Source: Eubacterium maltosivorans (GTDB lineage Bacteria; Bacillota; Clostridia; Eubacteriales; Eubacteriaceae). From it: 64,000 nt of DNA. The translations under genes were made by a program, and so were the position numbers. The notes under the pieces were generated by a model. It was not told where the DNA came from, made no database searches, and worked only from the letters and a program-made list of their open reading frames with translations. The DNA lies in the NCBI RefSeq assembly GCF_002441855.2, contig NZ_CP029487.1:186001-250000 (forward strand). Direction: 5' to 3'. Of this stretch, positions 7,751 to 17,724 are shown piece by piece. Within the stretch, counting starts at the first letter, position 1. The number at the start of each line of letters is the position of its first letter.

Positions 7751-9187
7751 ATGAATAAAAATAGGACGTATAGTAAGTGGAGTATTTTGTTCACTGTGCT
7801 GATTATGACTTTTATGGTAACGCTGGACGGGAGCATTGTGAACGTGGCGCTTCCGGTTATGTCGAGTGAATTGAATGCGAGTATGGGTGATATCGAATGG
7901 GTAGCCAGTATCTATCTTGTGGTCACCTGTGCCACGATTTTGATTTTTGGCCGATTAGGTGATATGATCGGCAAGGTTCGGATTTTTCAAATCGGGGTCA
8001 TTCTCTTTACCATTGGCTCGCTGCTGTGCAGTATTTCCGGTACACTCCCGCTCTTAATTGGCGCAAGGGTGGTGCAGGGACTGGGCAGCGCGGCAGCCCT
8101 CGCCAACAATCAGGGAATCATTACAGAGTCTTTTCCGCCCGATGAGCGGGGAAAAGCCCTTGGGTTTGTCAGTACCTTTGTGGCGCTTGGGAGCATGACC
8201 GGCCCAACCCTTGGCGGGATGATCCTCACAGTGCTTCCTTGGACTTATATTTTTTTGATCAACATACCGGTTGGCGTGCTCTCCTTTTTAATCGGCCTGA
8301 GAACGCTGCCGAATAAAAAACCGGCAAAGCCAGGACGTCTGGACGCAAAGGGCTCGGTTTTGCTGCTGCTTTCAATACTGTTGCTGTTCGGCTCGTTTAC
8401 CTTGCTGCAGAATGGTGTCAGCCTGCCGATTATCATCGGCATTATTGCCGGTGCGGTTTTTCTGGTATTATTTATCGTGGTTGAAAAGCGGATGGATGAT
8501 CCTCTGGTACCCATCGGTATTTTTAAAAACAAGATGTTTTCCCTGAATCTTTTTACCATGCTGACAGCATTTGTCGCCATTGGGGCAAACAATATTATCA
8601 TGCCCTTTTATCTCCAGGACGCCCGGCAGTTCAGCCCTGGAATGGCGGGACTTTTGATGACAGTTATCCCGCTGATCACAGCGGTCATGGGCCCCATCAG
8701 CGGCACCATGTCTGACCATATCGGCAGTGAGCTGCCAACCATGATCGGCCTTATCTTCACGACGATTGGTCTGGCACTGATGACAATGCTCGGCATTGAT
8801 ACCACCATAGCGGTGATCATTCTCTTTCTCGCGGTTATCGCGGTGGGAAGCGCCTTGTTCCAGTCTCCCAACAATTCTCTGGTTATGGGCAGTGTCTCCA
8901 GGGATGAGCTGGGTCTGGTAGGTAGTCTGGCAGGCCTGGTGAGGAATATGGGCATGTCAGTGGGAATCACGGCTGGTACATCTCTGCTGTACAGCCGGAT
9001 GAGTGATATGGCGGGTTACCGGGTCACGAATTATATTCCTGGCCACCCGGATATCTTTTTATACGGCCTGCGGTCGGTTTACATCATGCTGGCGGTTGTT
9101 GTCTTCGTCGGGGCTTTGTTAACCATTATCCGCTTTGTCTATGCAAGGAGGCAGGAGAGAAAACAAGCTGCTCAACAGGAAAAATAA
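7751..9187 (+). CDS. MFS drug exporter, DHA2 family (14 TM, EmrB/QacA type)
   Basis: A 478-residue integral membrane protein with about 14 hydrophobic segments. Diagnostic marks are LDGSIVNVALPVM in helix 1, motif A GRLGDMIGKVRIF after helix 2, RVVQGLGSAAALANNQ in helix 4 (motif B arginine), and motif C GSMTGPTLGGMI in helix 5. These define proton-driven multidrug or metabolite antiporters. The substrate is not deducible. ATG 7751 follows AAAAGGGATG. No regulator is adjacent, although the small minus-strand gene at 7340-7546 is divergent from it. Confidence 0.92.
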   Translation: MNKNRTYSKWSILFTVLIMTFMVTLDGSIVNVALPVMSSELNASMGDIEWVASIYLVVTCATILIFGRLGDMIGKVRIFQIGVILFTIGSLLCSISGTLPLLIGARVVQGLGSAAALANNQGIITESFPPDERGKALGFVSTFVALGSMTGPTLGGMILTVLPWTYIFLINIPVGVLSFLIGLRTLPNKKPAKPGRLDAKGSVLLLLSILLLFGSFTLLQNGVSLPIIIGIIAGAVFLVLFIVVEKRMDDPLVPIGIFKNKMFSLNLFTMLTAFVAIGANNIIMPFYLQDARQFSPGMAGLLMTVIPLITAVMGPISGTMSDHIGSELPTMIGLIFTTIGLALMTMLGIDTTIAVIILFLAVIAVGSALFQSPNNSLVMGSVSRDELGLVGSLAGLVRNMGMSVGITAGTSLLYSRMSDMAGYRVTNYIPGHPDIFLYGLRSVYIMLAVVVFVGALLTIIRFVYARRQERKQAAQQEK

Positions 9188-9192
9188 AACAG

Positions 9193-9236
9193 AAAACCGG
9201 TGGATACAAGTATTTGAACGTATTCACCGGTTTTAT
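9193..9236. terminator. Bidirectional terminator between convergent genes
   Basis: AAAACCGGTGGATAC and GTATTCACCGGTTTT pair with one G-T, flanked by A on the left and T on the right. It can serve both the MFS gene (+) and the EndoQ-UvrD gene (-). Confidence 0.85.
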
Positions 9237-9244
9237 TAATGCGC

Positions 9245-12200
9245 TCAGGATAAAAGATCGGTAAGGCTGATTTGTTTTCCTTCATTTGGATTCTGGAGTT
9301 TCCCGGCGGATTGGCGTTTCAGCATAGCCTCTGGCAATTCGTTTAGAAACGGCGAAGGCTCTGACGAAGTTGTGAGGATCAGCTCATCTTTGGCCCGGGT
9401 CATCCCGACAAAGAACAGCCGGCGTTCCTCCTGAATATCCGAAGATAGCTTGCCAACCTCCAGAGGCATCATGCCTTTTTTTGCGCCGTAGAGGAATACG
9501 ATGGGGAATTCCAGCCCTTTGGAACCGTGGAGGGTCATAAGGGTAACCGCGTCTGAGGTATAGGTTTTATTCGCACTTCTTTTCAGATCGCCTTCTTCTC
9601 CAAAGGTCAGTGTATCCATGAACTCAGCCAGCGTTTTGTAGAAAACGGTCATATCCAGAAATTTTGCAAAAGACTTGTTTTCATTCAAGCCGAGCTCGGC
9701 AGCCCAGTCTTCTAATAGCTTTTGCGGTTTTGCGCGCTTTACTTTGGGCAGATATTTTTCCTTCAGATAGACATAGGGGCAGCGGCTGGTGTCAATCTGA
9801 TCCGGTGTGTTAATCAGGATTTCTGCTGTTTCTTCCGGGAGATCCCAGAGAAGCTTCAGGCACATTCTGAGAGAAAGCTGGTCTTTGGGGTCAAGAAGTG
9901 TCCGGAAGAAGCAGACGGTTCCCCGGACATTGCGATCTGTGAGAAAATCATCTCTGCCAGTGATAACATAGGGAATCCCCTCTTTTTTAAGGCAGGTTTC
10001 GAGCATTTCGGCCTGTCTGTGCGTACGGTAGAGCACAGCAATATCTGAAAAGCTGCGCATGGTCTGGCTGTCCTGCCGGTTATCGGCGGTTTCGGTGTCC
10101 AGCATGTCGATCCCCCCAATGAGCCGGTTGATTTCACGGGCGACAAAAATCCCCTCCGACAGCTCGCTGGGAGCGCTCACCAGTTTGAGCGGTGTTCCCT
10201 TTGACTGGAAAGGCTGTATCTCACGCTGGGCGCCCTCGTTGTGATTGATGACCTGACAGGCTGAGGTGACAATTTCCGGAGTGGAACGGTAATTGTGCAC
10301 AAGCCGGATGGTCTGGAGCTCAGGGTAATCTGCACTCAGGCGCTCAAAGCATCGGGCGTCTGAGCCGCGAAAGCCATAGATGGACTGGTCGGGATCACCG
10401 ATAACAAAAAGCTCTCGGCCATCGCGGTTCCATGATTTGATAAGCTCATATTGGATGGGACTGATGTCTTGAAACTCATCGACTAATAAAAAGCTGTAGT
10501 GGTTTTTACGGATGCTGTTTTTATCTTCGGATTCCAGCATTGCCAGCGTTTCGGTGAGAAGATCGTCAAAATCCAGGACAGACAGTGCTTTGAGCTGCTG
10601 GCCGTAATAATCGAAGGCAGCTTCTGAGAGGACGTTTGATTCCCTTGACAGGCCGGTTTTCAAAAGAGAGACTTCCTTCAGAAACTGCTTTGCGGAAAGG
10701 GTCAGGCCAAAATGGCGAATGGTTTCTTCTACGGTTTCAAGGGTTTCAAAGGCGTCGGCCAGCGTAAAACTTTCGCGGTGCTCCTTTAAGATTTTATTGC
10801 ACAGGCTGTGGAAGGTTCCGATGTTTACCTGTCTGGCAGCGCGTTTTCCCAGCTCTTTCTCGAGCCGCTCACGCATTTCGGCGGCGGCTTTGTTCGTAAA
10901 GGTGACGGCAGTGATCTCCGTTGGCTTAACGCGCCGTTCATTGAGTAAATGAAGGATACGGGAAACCAGGGTTTTTGTTTTTCCGGTTCCCGGACCTGCG
11001 ATGACGGCGATGGCTCTCCGCGCGGTTATAACAGCTTCCAGCTGCTCTGCGTTTAGCGATTCTGTCATAATGGGATGCGGAGGCTGGGCTGCTTCGGGTT
11101 CTTCGGGTTTGCCTGCGGCAGGCAGCTGCTTTGCGGCCTTTTCTTTCCGGGGCATCTGCGCCAGTTCTGAAGACGCAAAGAGGCTGACCTGACCGTCAAG
11201 GGCATTTAGCTCGGAATCGTCAATAAGTTTGACCTTTCCGTATTCGCCGTCATAGCCAGGTGTCCGTTCGACTTCGCCTTTTCTGAGGCGGTTAATGCCT
11301 TCTGAAATGAGAAAACCCGCTGCTTTTTTGATATCTTCGATGGGCGCTTCGCGAAGAATTGAAAACTCTGACCCCAGCTTTTGCAGCATTTCCATGTAAT
11401 CTTTTTGCACTTTCATACTGGCTGCCGAGCGTCCTGTGGAGGCGGCGATGACCTCGGGCAGGGGCACCAGGCTTTCATAAGGCTGGGCATTTTCAAGCTG
11501 ATAACCATCCTCCCGGTCCGCGAGCTGTTCGACACGGTGAGAGACGCCGATGGTCAGTTTTCTGCCGCAGACCGGGCATTTTCCATTATAGGGCTCCGCT
11601 TCCTTTGGGCTTAAACACAAATGGCATTTCCGGTGTCCGTCATAATGATACTTGCCTTCTTCAGGAAAAAACTCAATGGTTCCTGCCAGTCCCTTACCTT
11701 CCTGGATCGCGCCGGAGAGCCCTTCATAGCTGAGCTCTATGTCCATTAAATTGGCTTCCCGTCCCAGCTTGGCAGGGGAGTGGGCGTCGGAATTCGAGAT
11801 GAGCTGATAGCCGTCGAGGGCGGAAAGCCGCCAATTCATAGGAGGGTCGGAGGATAAGCCAGTTTCCAGCGCGTGGATATGGGGCGTCAGGTCCTCAAAG
11901 CATTCTTCGATGGTATCAAAACCTGAGAAAGCGCCAAAAAGCGAAAAATGCGGCGTCCAGATATGGGCGGGAATATAGATAGCCTCTGGGCAGGTTTCGA
12001 GCATGATCTCCAAAAGGTCGTGACAGTCAAGCCCCAGTATAGGCCGTCCGTCGGAGTGGATATTGCCGATAGCTTCCAGCTTTTTGGAAAAGAGCTCGGC
12101 AGATTCAAGGCTTGGCAGCAGAATGACGCTGTGCACCTTGCGCACCCTGCCGTTTTTTTTGTAGATTGAACTGATCTCGCCCGTGATGACAAAACGCGGG

Positions 12201-12442
12201 TCGGCCTTGACGCCTGCGGTATCGTCCTTTAAGCGAAAATCTTTTTTTAAAGTATAGAGGCCTGATTCGGCGGGCTCGAGTTTTTCCTTTAATTCTTCCC
12301 GCCACGCCGGATGGGTGAAATCTCCGGTTCCGAGAATATCAATTCCTTTTCTTCTCGACCAGAGATCCAGATGTTCTGGAGTACACTCCTTGCTGGTGGC
12401 TCTTGAGTAACGGGAATGTATATGTAAATCTGAAATAAACAA
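9245..12442 (-). CDS. Endonuclease Q-like PHP domain fused to a UvrD/Rep SF1A helicase
   Basis: About 1,065 residues. The first 400 form an EndoQ-like nuclease: PHP metal motifs SDLHIHSRYSR at the N-terminus and LISNSDAHSPAKLG near residue 215, then a four-cysteine zinc knuckle (CHLC ... CPVCG, about 272-296). The rest is an SF1A helicase: Walker A AVIAGPGTGKTKTL near 480, VTFTNKAAAEMRERL, DDLLTETLAML, Walker B SFLLVDEFQDISPIQYELI, GDPDQSIYGFRG, VHNYRSTPEIV, and late VTLMTLHGSKGLEFPIVF with RRLFFVGMTRAKDEL. EndoQ cleaves DNA 5' of deaminated bases (uracil, hypoxanthine) and abasic sites; the helicase could unwind from the nick. A TTG at 12442 is preferred as start because AGGTGATC lies directly upstream; a GTG at 12451 sits inside that site. 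Confidence 0.85.
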   Translation of the reverse strand: MFISDLHIHSRYSRATSKECTPEHLDLWSRRKGIDILGTGDFTHPAWREELKEKLEPAESGLYTLKKDFRLKDDTAGVKADPRFVITGEISSIYKKNGRVRKVHSVILLPSLESAELFSKKLEAIGNIHSDGRPILGLDCHDLLEIMLETCPEAIYIPAHIWTPHFSLFGAFSGFDTIEECFEDLTPHIHALETGLSSDPPMNWRLSALDGYQLISNSDAHSPAKLGREANLMDIELSYEGLSGAIQEGKGLAGTIEFFPEEGKYHYDGHRKCHLCLSPKEAEPYNGKCPVCGRKLTIGVSHRVEQLADREDGYQLENAQPYESLVPLPEVIAASTGRSAASMKVQKDYMEMLQKLGSEFSILREAPIEDIKKAAGFLISEGINRLRKGEVERTPGYDGEYGKVKLIDDSELNALDGQVSLFASSELAQMPRKEKAAKQLPAAGKPEEPEAAQPPHPIMTESLNAEQLEAVITARRAIAVIAGPGTGKTKTLVSRILHLLNERRVKPTEITAVTFTNKAAAEMRERLEKELGKRAARQVNIGTFHSLCNKILKEHRESFTLADAFETLETVEETIRHFGLTLSAKQFLKEVSLLKTGLSRESNVLSEAAFDYYGQQLKALSVLDFDDLLTETLAMLESEDKNSIRKNHYSFLLVDEFQDISPIQYELIKSWNRDGRELFVIGDPDQSIYGFRGSDARCFERLSADYPELQTIRLVHNYRSTPEIVTSACQVINHNEGAQREIQPFQSKGTPLKLVSAPSELSEGIFVAREINRLIGGIDMLDTETADNRQDSQTMRSFSDIAVLYRTHRQAEMLETCLKKEGIPYVITGRDDFLTDRNVRGTVCFFRTLLDPKDQLSLRMCLKLLWDLPEETAEILINTPDQIDTSRCPYVYLKEKYLPKVKRAKPQKLLEDWAAELGLNENKSFAKFLDMTVFYKTLAEFMDTLTFGEEGDLKRSANKTYTSDAVTLMTLHGSKGLEFPIVFLYGAKKGMMPLEVGKLSSDIQEERRLFFVGMTRAKDELILTTSSEPSPFLNELPEAMLKRQSAGKLQNPNEGKQISLTDLLS

Positions 12443-12638
12443 AATGATCACCTGCTTCTAATTAAGATATGCTTAATTATAGCCTTTTTCCCCTGAATGT
12501 ACAAGGGAGTAGAGACTGACAGCCTATAGCTTTTTTATTTTGTCAGCTTTTATTCTTTCTTAGTAAATGTTATAATAGAATTAATTTAATTGTAAACAAT
12601 TAAAACAGAGGATGAAGATAAATAAGGATGTGAATCCA

Positions 12639-15600
12639 ATGGACAAACGACAAAAATATAAAGAACGTTTATTACAAATTGATCAGGATTTATTTGAGCT
12701 TAAGCCTTTATTAATCGATAATAAAACCCTAAAGGAAAACACCGATTATCTGGCAGATTTTTTAAAGCGTTATCTACCCATAAACCAGCTGGCGCTAGTG
12801 CAGATAACCAGTGAAGGCGGTATAAGGGAAAGGGCTTTCTGGAAAAACGACCGGAATGAGGATTTTTGGCTGTCTGTTATTCATGATTGTATGGATAAGT
12901 GGCAGAATGAAAAAGACAGCCTGTCTGATTTTGATAAAATGGAGTCAGGTATCGAGAAAGCCTCTGTCTATGCTTTGTTTCCAGTAGCCTGTGAGGACAG
13001 GCTGGCAGGTGCTCTGCTGGTGCAGAAGCCTGAGCAGACAGGCATGTGGAAGGAAGAGGAGATTGCCCTTCTGGAATTAATGGCCTCCACGGTCAGCGTG
13101 ACGCTGATTAACCGTGCCCGTTACGAGGAGTATGCCCTTCAGGGATATGTTTTCAATGAGCTGATGGACAATACCAGCACAAATATCTATGTCACAGATG
13201 TTGAGACCAATAAAATACTTTTTATGAACAAGGCAATGCAGAAATCTTTTGGAATCGAAAAGCCAGAGGGAAAAATCTGCTGGCAGGTTCTTCAGAAAGG
13301 GATGGACGGGCCCTGTCATTTCTGTCCAGTGCCGGGGCTTTTGAAAGAAGAGGACGAGCACCCCTCAGTTGTATGGGAGGAAGAAAACACACGAACCGGC
13401 ATTACCTACAAAAATTATGACAGCTTTATGCAGTGGACAGACGGGCGCACTGTTCACTTCCAGCAATCCGTTGACAACACAATAACCAGGCAGCTTGAAA
13501 AGGCTGCCGCCACCGACGAGCTGACCGGGCTGCTGAACCGGAGGGCTGGAAAGCTGGCGCTGGACCATACACTCAGCCAGGCGAAGCGGGATAAGCTCCG
13601 GGTGATTGTGGGCATGTACGATGTCAACGACCTTAAGCAAGTCAATGATACCTACGGGCACGCAGAGGGCGATGTTTTACTGAAAACTATTTCCGGGAAT
13701 ATTAAGGAATGCCTGGCGCCGCAGGATTACATATTCCGGCTGAGCGGCGATGAGTTTATCATTGTTTTCAAAGATACCGATCTCGCGGCTTCCAAGGAAA
13801 AGGTCTCTCAGGCCAGAGGGCAGATACAGCTTTTTAAGGAAAACAATCAGAAGCCCTATGAGATGAGTTTCTGCTGTGGTTATGAGGAGGTTGAGCCCGA
13901 AGACCACCGAACCATCACTGAGATTCTGACCAGCGTCGATGAGAAAATGTATGAGAAAAAAAGGCTGTTTCACATTCAAAAGGCAGAAGAAAAATACCGG
14001 AAGGATGGCGAGAAGCAAAGCCGGACAAAGACCTTCAGCTATGATAAGGAGCACCTTTACGATGCCCTGGTCCAGAGCACCGATGATTACATCTATGTGT
14101 GCAATATGAAGACAAACACCTTTCGTTACCCCAAGGCCATGGTGGAGGAGTTCGATCTTCCCGGCGAGGTAATCGAGAACGCCGCGGCCGTTTGGGGAGC
14201 CCGTGTTCATGATCTGGATAAAAAAGCCTTTCTTGAATCAAATCAGGAAATAACAGATGGCCGGACAGACTGCCACAGCGTCGAATATCGCGCCAGGAAC
14301 CGCAAGGGTGAGTGGGTCTGGATGCGGTGCAGAGGACATCTGGAACGCGACGAAGCCGGAGAGCCGACACTTTTTGCCGGCATTATCACAAATCTGGGCA
14401 AGAAAAATAAAATAGACCATCTGACCGGGCTTTTTAACAAGTTTGAATTTGAGGAAGAAATCGAGCGGTTGATCAGCACAAAGCCGGATCAGCCCATTGG
14501 AATAATGGTTCTGGGAATGGATGAGTTTAAGCGTATTAATGACCTTTATAACCGGAGCTTTGGCGACGAAGTCATACGGATCACCTCCCAGAAGATACAG
14601 ACCTTTCTGCCGCCGGATGCCACCGTCTACCGGATGGATGGTGACGAGTTCGGCATTATTCTCAGAAATGGTACGGCGCATGGCCTGGAAAACATTTATG
14701 CGAAAATATACCAGGCGCTTAACCATCAGCAGGAGTTCAACGGTAAAAAGTTTTACTGTACGCTTTCTGCCGGATGCTCGCTTTACCCGTCAGACGGCAG
14801 AACTTATCTCGATTTGATTAAATATGCAGGGTATTCCCTGGAGTACGCTAAAAATAAAGGTAAAAACCAGATTGCCTTTTTCTCGGAAAAAATCCTGATT
14901 GGAAAGACCCGCCAGCTGGATTTGACAGAGCTGCTGCGCGAGAGCGTGGAGCGTGGCTTTAAAGATTTTGAGGTTTATTACCAGATGCAGGTCAATGCTG
15001 ATACTAGAGAAATAAAAGGGGCGGAGGCGCTGGCGCGCTGGAAATGTGAAAAATACGGGCAGATACCGCCAGACCAGTTTATACCGATTCTGGAGGAAAG
15101 CGGCCTTATTATGCCGGTTGGCAGATGGATTTTTGAACAGGCGCTGGACGCCTGCGCCCATTGGATAAAAAAAGACCCGGATTTTGTCATCAGCGTTAAC
15201 CTGTCCTACGTCCAGCTTGAGGACGCCGGGTTTATCGATTTTATGGAGCAGGCCGTGCTGAACAGTGGCGTTCCCCCGGCTAACGTGGTAGTAGAGATGA
15301 CAGAAAGCTACATTGCCTCTAATATTAACCGGGTCGAGGGGATTTTTGACCGAATTCGCAGCTTCGGCATGAAAATCGCCATGGATGATTTTGGAACCGG
15401 TTATTCCTCGCTGGGAATCCTGAAAAAGATTCCGGCAGATATTGTGAAGATTGACCGGATATTTGTAAGGGATGTTCAGACAAGCCATTTTGATCTGACC
15501 TTTATAAAATTCATTGTGGAGCTGTGCCATGATGTGGGTATTGAGGTCTGTCTGGAGGGGGTGGAGACAGAGGACGAATACGAGGCTGTAAAGCCTCATG

Positions 15601-15677
15601 ACGTTGATTTTATTCAGGGATACCTTTTTGGAAAACCTGTGCCGGAAAATACTTTTGAAGAACAAAATTTTAGTTAG
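12639..15677 (+). CDS. GAF-PAS-GGDEF-PAS-GGDEF-EAL cyclic-di-GMP signalling protein
   Basis: About 1,012 residues, cytoplasmic, no membrane segment. Order: GAF-like (about 30-165), PAS (about 170-285) with a cysteine cluster CWQVLQ ... CHFCP, GGDEF1 (about 290-450) with RLSGDEFIIVF, PAS with PAC (about 470-595), GGDEF2 (about 600-760) with RMDGDEFGII, and EAL (about 770-1010) with GAEALARW, NLSYVQL, MTESYI, MDDFGTGYSSL and EGVETEDE. The EAL signature residues are intact, so phosphodiesterase activity is likely. The two GGDEF motifs read SGDEF and DGDEF, and the second may be degenerate or regulatory. ATG 12639 has AAGGATG at good spacing; ATG 12612 lies directly on its AGAGG. Confidence 0.88.
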   Translation: MDKRQKYKERLLQIDQDLFELKPLLIDNKTLKENTDYLADFLKRYLPINQLALVQITSEGGIRERAFWKNDRNEDFWLSVIHDCMDKWQNEKDSLSDFDKMESGIEKASVYALFPVACEDRLAGALLVQKPEQTGMWKEEEIALLELMASTVSVTLINRARYEEYALQGYVFNELMDNTSTNIYVTDVETNKILFMNKAMQKSFGIEKPEGKICWQVLQKGMDGPCHFCPVPGLLKEEDEHPSVVWEEENTRTGITYKNYDSFMQWTDGRTVHFQQSVDNTITRQLEKAAATDELTGLLNRRAGKLALDHTLSQAKRDKLRVIVGMYDVNDLKQVNDTYGHAEGDVLLKTISGNIKECLAPQDYIFRLSGDEFIIVFKDTDLAASKEKVSQARGQIQLFKENNQKPYEMSFCCGYEEVEPEDHRTITEILTSVDEKMYEKKRLFHIQKAEEKYRKDGEKQSRTKTFSYDKEHLYDALVQSTDDYIYVCNMKTNTFRYPKAMVEEFDLPGEVIENAAAVWGARVHDLDKKAFLESNQEITDGRTDCHSVEYRARNRKGEWVWMRCRGHLERDEAGEPTLFAGIITNLGKKNKIDHLTGLFNKFEFEEEIERLISTKPDQPIGIMVLGMDEFKRINDLYNRSFGDEVIRITSQKIQTFLPPDATVYRMDGDEFGIILRNGTAHGLENIYAKIYQALNHQQEFNGKKFYCTLSAGCSLYPSDGRTYLDLIKYAGYSLEYAKNKGKNQIAFFSEKILIGKTRQLDLTELLRESVERGFKDFEVYYQMQVNADTREIKGAEALARWKCEKYGQIPPDQFIPILEESGLIMPVGRWIFEQALDACAHWIKKDPDFVISVNLSYVQLEDAGFIDFMEQAVLNSGVPPANVVVEMTESYIASNINRVEGIFDRIRSFGMKIAMDDFGTGYSSLGILKKIPADIVKIDRIFVRDVQTSHFDLTFIKFIVELCHDVGIEVCLEGVETEDEYEAVKPHDVDFIQGYLFGKPVPENTFEEQNFS

Positions 15678-15688
15678 GGAGTGGAAAA

Positions 15689-16204
15689 ATGGATGATCAG
15701 GAAAAAAAGGATCAGATTTTCAGTTATGCGGTTGAGAATTTTAAAAACGGATTAAACTGCGCGGAGTGCGTTTATGACGCGTTGATCAGGGCAGATGTGC
15801 TGGAGGCTGCGCCCGAAACAAGAGCGATGTGCACAGGCTTTGGCGGCGGCATCGGGCTCAGCGGTTATACCTGCGGAGCGCTTTCCGGAGCGGTCATGGC
15901 AAACAGCGCCATATATGGCCGGCCTGATCCATGGGCAGTGCCGGATGAGGAAAGAGGCCATGAGGTGGCGGCTAAGTATTACAGGCGCTATAATAAAATG
16001 GTGCACGATTTTGAGGCGGCGAACGGAGGCGTGCTCTGCCGGGATATCTGCTCAAAATACGAGGACTGGCACAGCAAAGACCGGAAAAAGGCATGTCTCA
16101 AGCTTATCGGCGCCGCGGCGGTGATGGCTTATGAATATTTACAGATGCCGCAGGAAGAAGCCTTTGAATTACCTTACGGTGAAAACATGGGAGAAATGAA
16201 GTAA
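15689..16204 (+). CDS. C_GCAxxG_C_C family (redox) protein
   Basis: A 171-residue cytoplasmic protein with the spaced cysteines that name the family: LNCAECVYDAL, TGFGGGIGLSGYTCGALSGAVMA, GVLCRDIC and KKACLKLIGAAA. The GCAxxG element appears as CGALSG. These proteins are common in acetogens and other anaerobes, and a redox or metal-binding role is presumed. It begins 11 bases after the cyclic-di-GMP protein with GGGAGTGG upstream, so the two are probably co-transcribed. Confidence 0.85.
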   Translation: MDDQEKKDQIFSYAVENFKNGLNCAECVYDALIRADVLEAAPETRAMCTGFGGGIGLSGYTCGALSGAVMANSAIYGRPDPWAVPDEERGHEVAAKYYRRYNKMVHDFEAANGGVLCRDICSKYEDWHSKDRKKACLKLIGAAAVMAYEYLQMPQEEAFELPYGENMGEMK

Positions 16205-16212
16205 AAAAATAA

Positions 16213-16266
16213 TTGCCCTGTCTTAAATTCTTGAAGAAGTCTTGAAGAAATGACAGGGCAGTTTTA
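16213..16266 (+). terminator. Rho-independent terminator
   Basis: TGCCCTGTC / GACAGGGCA stem with a 29-base loop, followed by GTTTTATT. It lies just after the C_GCAxxG_C_C gene. Confidence 0.7.
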
Positions 16267-16308
16267 TTGTATAATGGATTTTATAAACTTATTATTAAGG
16301 GGAGCATT

Positions 16309-17616
16309 ATGCATACGTTAAAGAATGTCGCGCCAGTGGTCTGGATCGTCATCGCTGTTTTGGTTTTGTGCGGGGGCGTGGTCCTTATTTTTAATACGAC
16401 TCTGGCTTGGAGTATCATCGAATGGAGTGTCGCCGCGCTGATTCTGGCGGTTGGATTGATTTACCTGTTTTCGGTTTTTATTAAGACAGCGGAGCATAGG
16501 CTAAAAGCCCTTGGTCTTGGGGCACTCTGTGTTTTGGGCGGCGCCGCGCTGTTTGCCATGCCGCGTTTAATCGGCGGCACCTTTGGTCTGGTATCTGCGG
16601 TTCTGGCCATTATTATTGGCCTACTGGTGTTGCTGAACGCCTTTAAGCTTCGAAAAGACGGAGCAGGCTGGGTAGGCACGCTGATTACGGCGGCCGCTTA
16701 TCTTGCCATTGGCTTTGCCATGTTTTTTGCGGAATCAGGAGGACGCTTGTTCAGCGTGCTGCTGGGCCTGTATTTCGTGGTTTTTTCCTTTAATATTTTT
16801 GGGGACGCGTTGGTTTCCCTGATGGGAAATAACACTGCGGCTCAGAAATATAAAAGAAAGGTCCGCGTTCCGCTGCCGACTTTTATCGCAGCTTTTTTGC
16901 CGATGAAAATGCTGAGGACGGTCAATCATCTGGTTGAGGAAGCCCCTGACGAGCTGCTGCTGGTCGAGCAGCCTGAGCAGCGGCATGAACCAGATATGGA
17001 AATCTATATTCATACGCGGGAAGGGTTAATCCCGGGTATGGGACACGTGGATATCGCTGTCGGTGATCAGGTATATACCTATGGAAATTATGATGACGCC
17101 ACCTGGAAGATGGGAGGCTTCTTTGCCGATGGCGTAATGGTTGAAATGGACCGCGAGACACATATACGTATGTCGCTGGAGGTTGAGAAAAAAGTCCTGA
17201 TGGTGTATGGCCTTGCCCTGAAACCAGAGCAAAAGAAAGCTATTTTGGAGCGTATCGAAGCGTTAAAGGCGGATATGATTCCCTGGGAGCCACTGGCGCA
17301 GCGGGCAGAAAAGGGTGAAATCAAAGGAAATCCAGAGGATTACCAGGATGTTGCCAGCCAGACCTACCAAAACTCCAGAGGACGTTTTTACAAATTTAAA
17401 AGGGGGAACCCTTTTAAAACCTATTACGCGGTTGGTACAAATTGCGTAAAGCTTGCAGACAGTATTGTCGGCCAATCGGGGATTGATTTGCTAAAGGTAA
17501 ACGGGATCATCACTCCCGGCACCTACCTCGATTATCTCGACAGCCTGTACGAACGTGGGGACTCCATTGTGGTCACCCGAAAGCTCTATCGTCCGGAAAA
17601 CAGCGCCGGTAAATAG
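16309..17616 (+). CDS. HdeD-like (DUF308) membrane protein with a probable permuted papain-like C-terminal domain
   Basis: 435 residues. The first 185 hold about six hydrophobic helices with the look of HdeD/DUF308 proteins. The C-terminal 220 residues contain GMGHVDIAVGDQVYTYGNYD (H246) and, 130 residues later, VGTNCVKLADSIV (C379). Histidine before cysteine, with GHV and TNC contexts, is the arrangement of circularly permuted NlpC/P60-papain folds such as the YiiX and LRAT groups, so a cysteine hydrolase or acyltransferase at the membrane is possible. That assignment is my inference from motif order. ATG 16309 has AAGGGGAG upstream. The gene is monocistronic, preceded by TATAAT at 16270-16275. 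Confidence 0.7.
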   Translation: MHTLKNVAPVVWIVIAVLVLCGGVVLIFNTTLAWSIIEWSVAALILAVGLIYLFSVFIKTAEHRLKALGLGALCVLGGAALFAMPRLIGGTFGLVSAVLAIIIGLLVLLNAFKLRKDGAGWVGTLITAAAYLAIGFAMFFAESGGRLFSVLLGLYFVVFSFNIFGDALVSLMGNNTAAQKYKRKVRVPLPTFIAAFLPMKMLRTVNHLVEEAPDELLLVEQPEQRHEPDMEIYIHTREGLIPGMGHVDIAVGDQVYTYGNYDDATWKMGGFFADGVMVEMDRETHIRMSLEVEKKVLMVYGLALKPEQKKAILERIEALKADMIPWEPLAQRAEKGEIKGNPEDYQDVASQTYQNSRGRFYKFKRGNPFKTYYAVGTNCVKLADSIVGQSGIDLLKVNGIITPGTYLDYLDSLYERGDSIVVTRKLYRPENSAGK

Positions 17617-17724
17617 AGAATAAAGCAAAATTCAAGGTTTCAGACTGTTTCCGGGTCTGGGTTTTGATTTATTTTCTTTTATACGTTATAATAGCACTAT
17701 TATAATGTTAAGTGGGGAATAAAA

